Source of the DNA: Eubacterium sp.
GTDB lineage: Bacteria > Bacillota_A > Clostridia > Lachnospirales > Lachnospiraceae
Assembly (NCBI GenBank): GCA_017475785.1
Contig: JAFVEX010000119.1
Span: 1 to 23,610, forward strand
Reading direction: 5' to 3'
Length of the DNA: 23,610 nucleotides
Shown: piece by piece, positions 21,923 to 23,610 of the stretch
Layout of the letters: each line of letters begins with the position of its first letter
Position numbering within the stretch: position 1 is the stretch's first letter
Notes under the pieces: generated by a model
Database searches by the model: none
Seen by the model: only the letters and a program-made list of their open reading frames with translations
What the model was told of the DNA's origin: nothing
Made by a program: the position numbers and the translations under genes

Positions 21923-23020
21923 ATGAAACTAGGTATCGTCGGACTTCCGAATGTCGGGAAAAGCACATTGTTTAACTCGCTGACCAGAGCAGGCGCCGAG
22001 ATGGCCAATTATCCGTTCTGCACGATTGACCCGAATGTCGGAATCGTTCCTGTGCCGGATCACCGCCTAAAGCTTCTGGGAGACTTTTACCAGTCCAGAA
22101 AGGTGACGCCGGCGGTAGTTGAATTCGTCGACATCGCAGGTCTTGTGCGGGGCGCGTCAAAAGGTGAGGGACTGGGAAACCAGTTTCTGGCAAATATCAG
22201 AGAGGTTGACGCGATCGTGCATGTGGTGCGGTGTTTTGAGGATGAGAATGTCATTCATGTGGATGGCTCCATCGATCCGCTCCGTGACATCGAGACAATT
22301 GATCTGGAGCTTGTGTTCGCGGATCTCGAGGTGCTGGAGCGGCGCATGGCAAAGACAGCCCGTTCCGCGCGCAATGACAAGAAGATTGCCGTAGAGTACG
22401 CGATGCAGGAGCGTCTGAAGAAGCATCTGGAAGAGGGGAAGGACGCTGCTCTGTTTGAGCTGCAGAGTGAAGACGAGGAGAAGTGGTTTGCGGAGTACAA
22501 TCTGCTGACGGCTAAGCCTGTTATTTACGCGGCGAATGTCGGTGAGGACGATCTGGCTGACGATGCCGCCGGAAATGCGTATGTGCAGAAGGTGCGTGCC
22601 TACGCGGCGGAGCGGGGCAGTGAAGTGTTTGTGATCTGTGCCAGCATCGAGGCGGAGATTTCTGAGCTGGACGATGAGGAACGCGCCATGTTTCTGGAGG
22701 ACATGGGTCTCGCGGAATCGGGTCTGGACAAGCTGATCCAGGCCAGTTACCGGACGCTCGGACTGATGAGCTTCCTGACATCCGGTGAGGACGAGACACG
22801 GGCGTGGACCATCCAGATCGGCACAAAGGCACCGGTCGCGGCAGGAAAAATCCACTCGGATATGCAGCGCGGCTTTATCAAGGCAGAGGTCGTCAATTAT
22901 CAGGACCTGCTTGACTGCGGCTCTTACGCTGCTGCCCGCGACAGGGGACTGATCCGTCAGGAAGGGAAAGAGTATGTCGTACAGGACGGCGACGTGATAC
23001 TGTTCCGCTTTAATGTTTGA
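21923..23020 (+). CDS. ychF: YchF/OLA1-type Obg-family P-loop ATPase
   Basis: A ribosome-associated translation-factor GTPase that in this family prefers ATP. The 365-residue length is standard. G1 is GLPNVGKS (7-14), the switch II/G3 region is DIAGLVRGASKGEGLGN (70-86), and the usual NKxD base-specificity motif is replaced by NVGE (205-208), the change linked to ATP preference in YchF. A C-terminal TGS domain covers about 280-363 and ends in the typical VQDGDVILFRFNV. The ATG directly abuts the stop codon of a 16-codon ORF, with GAGGAAAGAGG upstream. A 16-bp repeat array follows. No defects seen. Confidence 0.98.
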   Translation: MKLGIVGLPNVGKSTLFNSLTRAGAEMANYPFCTIDPNVGIVPVPDHRLKLLGDFYQSRKVTPAVVEFVDIAGLVRGASKGEGLGNQFLANIREVDAIVHVVRCFEDENVIHVDGSIDPLRDIETIDLELVFADLEVLERRMAKTARSARNDKKIAVEYAMQERLKKHLEEGKDAALFELQSEDEEKWFAEYNLLTAKPVIYAANVGEDDLADDAAGNAYVQKVRAYAAERGSEVFVICASIEAEISELDDEERAMFLEDMGLAESGLDKLIQASYRTLGLMSFLTSGEDETRAWTIQIGTKAPVAAGKIHSDMQRGFIKAEVVNYQDLLDCGSYAAARDRGLIRQEGKEYVVQDGDVILFRFNV

Positions 23021-23024
23021 TGGA

Positions 23025-23136
23025 ATGAATGCCTGACGGGATGAATGCCTGACGGAATGAATGCCTGACGGGATGAATGCCTGACGGGATGAATGCCTGA
23101 CGGGATGAATGCCTGATGGAATGAATGTTTGGCTGA
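23025..23136. repeat. 16-bp tandem repeat, seven copies, downstream of ychF
   Basis: ATGAATGCCTGACGGG-type units start at 23025, 23041, 23057, 23073, 23089, 23105 and 23121. The central five are almost identical and the last is diverged, and degenerate echoes continue to about 23158. Because 16 is not a multiple of three, each unit shifts frame. The array fills the gap between ychF and the next gene, where no promoter or terminator could be recognised. Confidence 0.92.
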
Positions 23137-23173
23137 ATAGGTGTCTGGCTGAATGAGGGAGACGAATATCAAG

Positions 23174-23610
23174 ATGCGTTCAAAACTACGAATCCGGAGC
23201 AGAGCTGTTTGTCTGATGCTTGCGCTGGCAGTGGTGTTTTTGACAGCTGCCGGCCAGATAACGGACGCGCAGGCAGCTTCAAAAGCAGTTACGCAGACAG
23301 CCTCAAAAACAGAAACACATACGGCTTCAAAGAATAAAAAAGCCGTTCTGAAGGGCTTCGTGAAGAAGAACGGCAGAACCTACTACTACCAGAAGGGTGA
23401 GCGCGTCACCGGAGAGAAGAAAATCGGGAAGTACTGGTATCTGTTCAATGAAAACGGAGTCATGCAGAGGGGCTTCCATGATGTTCCCGGCAAGAAAAAA
23501 ATCTGCTATTACGATAAAAACGGGCGCCGGATTCACGGGAAAAAGACAATTCGGGGAGATGTGTGTGTCTTCAAAAGCAAGACGGGCAAGCTGGAGAGCA
23601 GAATTGCCGA
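23174..23610 (+). CDS. secreted cell-wall-binding-repeat protein, 3' end cut by window
   Basis: Open to the window edge, 145 codons seen. A basic start and hydrophobic core (residues 1-30) end at a signal peptidase-like site (DAQA, 31-34). A Thr/Ser/Lys-rich linker with three ASK units follows, then cell-wall/choline-binding-type repeats: GFVKKNGRTYYYQKGERVTG (61-80), KKIGKYWYLFNENGVMQRG (82-100), and KKICYYDKNGRRIHG (108-122). The aromatic-plus-Gly pattern is the family hallmark. The repeats usually anchor a surface enzyme or adhesin, and any catalytic domain lies beyond the window. The ribosome site is distant (GAGGGAG 12 bases away). It may be read from the ychF promoter or from one inside the 16-bp repeat region. 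Confidence 0.82.
   Translation, partial: MRSKLRIRSRAVCLMLALAVVFLTAAGQITDAQAASKAVTQTASKTETHTASKNKKAVLKGFVKKNGRTYYYQKGERVTGEKKIGKYWYLFNENGVMQRGFHDVPGKKKICYYDKNGRRIHGKKTIRGDVCVFKSKTGKLESRIA

Noticed and set aside
22957..23172. Minus-strand 71-codon ORF with HPVRHSF-type repeats
   Set aside because: It is a translation of the 16-bp tandem array plus the antisense of the ychF 3' end; no ribosome site or family resemblance.

Overview
The window reads as chromosomal DNA of a fairly G+C-rich, spore-forming-type Firmicute of class Clostridia, most likely a Lachnospiraceae-like gut anaerobe. The grounds are: a DnaC-type helicase loader beside a two-domain DnaD, a GlgC/GlgD pair followed by SpoVG, strong purine-rich Shine-Dalgarno sites, a soluble PAS-rich hybrid histidine kinase, and secreted MBG-like and cell-wall-binding-repeat proteins. 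No rRNA, tRNA, CRISPR array, transposase or complete mobile element was seen. The species assignment is inference.

Layout. Positions 1-3780 are a minus-strand run murC -> dnaD -> dnaC (dnaC is cut by the window's left edge): a peptidoglycan ligase followed by two replication-restart/helicase-loading proteins. A divergent promoter region (about 3781-3995) then fires a plus-strand operon glgC-glgD-spoVG (glycogen precursor synthesis plus an RNA/DNA-binding sporulation regulator), closed by a strong intrinsic terminator near 6763-6802. A minus-strand voltage-gated-type K+ channel with two TrkA-C domains (6916-8142) is divergent from an RsmF/NOL1-type rRNA m5C methyltransferase with two low-complexity insertions (8363-10201). 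A minus-strand YihY-family membrane protein (10307-11212) converges on it.

Positions 11401-16847 hold the most unusual stretch, a compact plus-strand cluster: a type I signal peptidase (apparently read from a leaderless or near-leaderless mRNA), a membrane protein with a degenerate GGDEF domain, an ECF-like sigma factor fused through a transmembrane helix to an extracytoplasmic domain, three small single-span membrane proteins with basic helical tails, and a large secreted Ser/Gln/Gly repeat protein ending in YDG/MBG-like modules. Together they look like a self-contained surface-protein or envelope-sensing locus: signal reception outside, a membrane-tethered sigma factor inside, and an exported product with its own peptidase. 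That joint role is inferred from order and domain content only.

Downstream come a stand-alone radical SAM/SPASM-like protein (17043-18149), a 1131-residue soluble hybrid histidine kinase with two receiver domains (18356-21751), the YchF/OLA1 ATPase preceded by a 16-codon leader ORF and hairpin (21872-23020), a 16-bp tandem repeat array, and the start of a secreted cell-wall-binding-repeat protein cut by the right edge.

Two cross-cutting themes stand out. First, in-frame tandem repeat expansion recurs in otherwise unrelated genes (dnaD, the rRNA methyltransferase, the surface protein) and once between genes. Second, a roughly 60-bp palindromic element with a conserved flank occurs twice, about 10 kb apart and in opposite orientation. 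No intergenic stretch exceeds 300 bases; the larger ones are described through the elements they hold.
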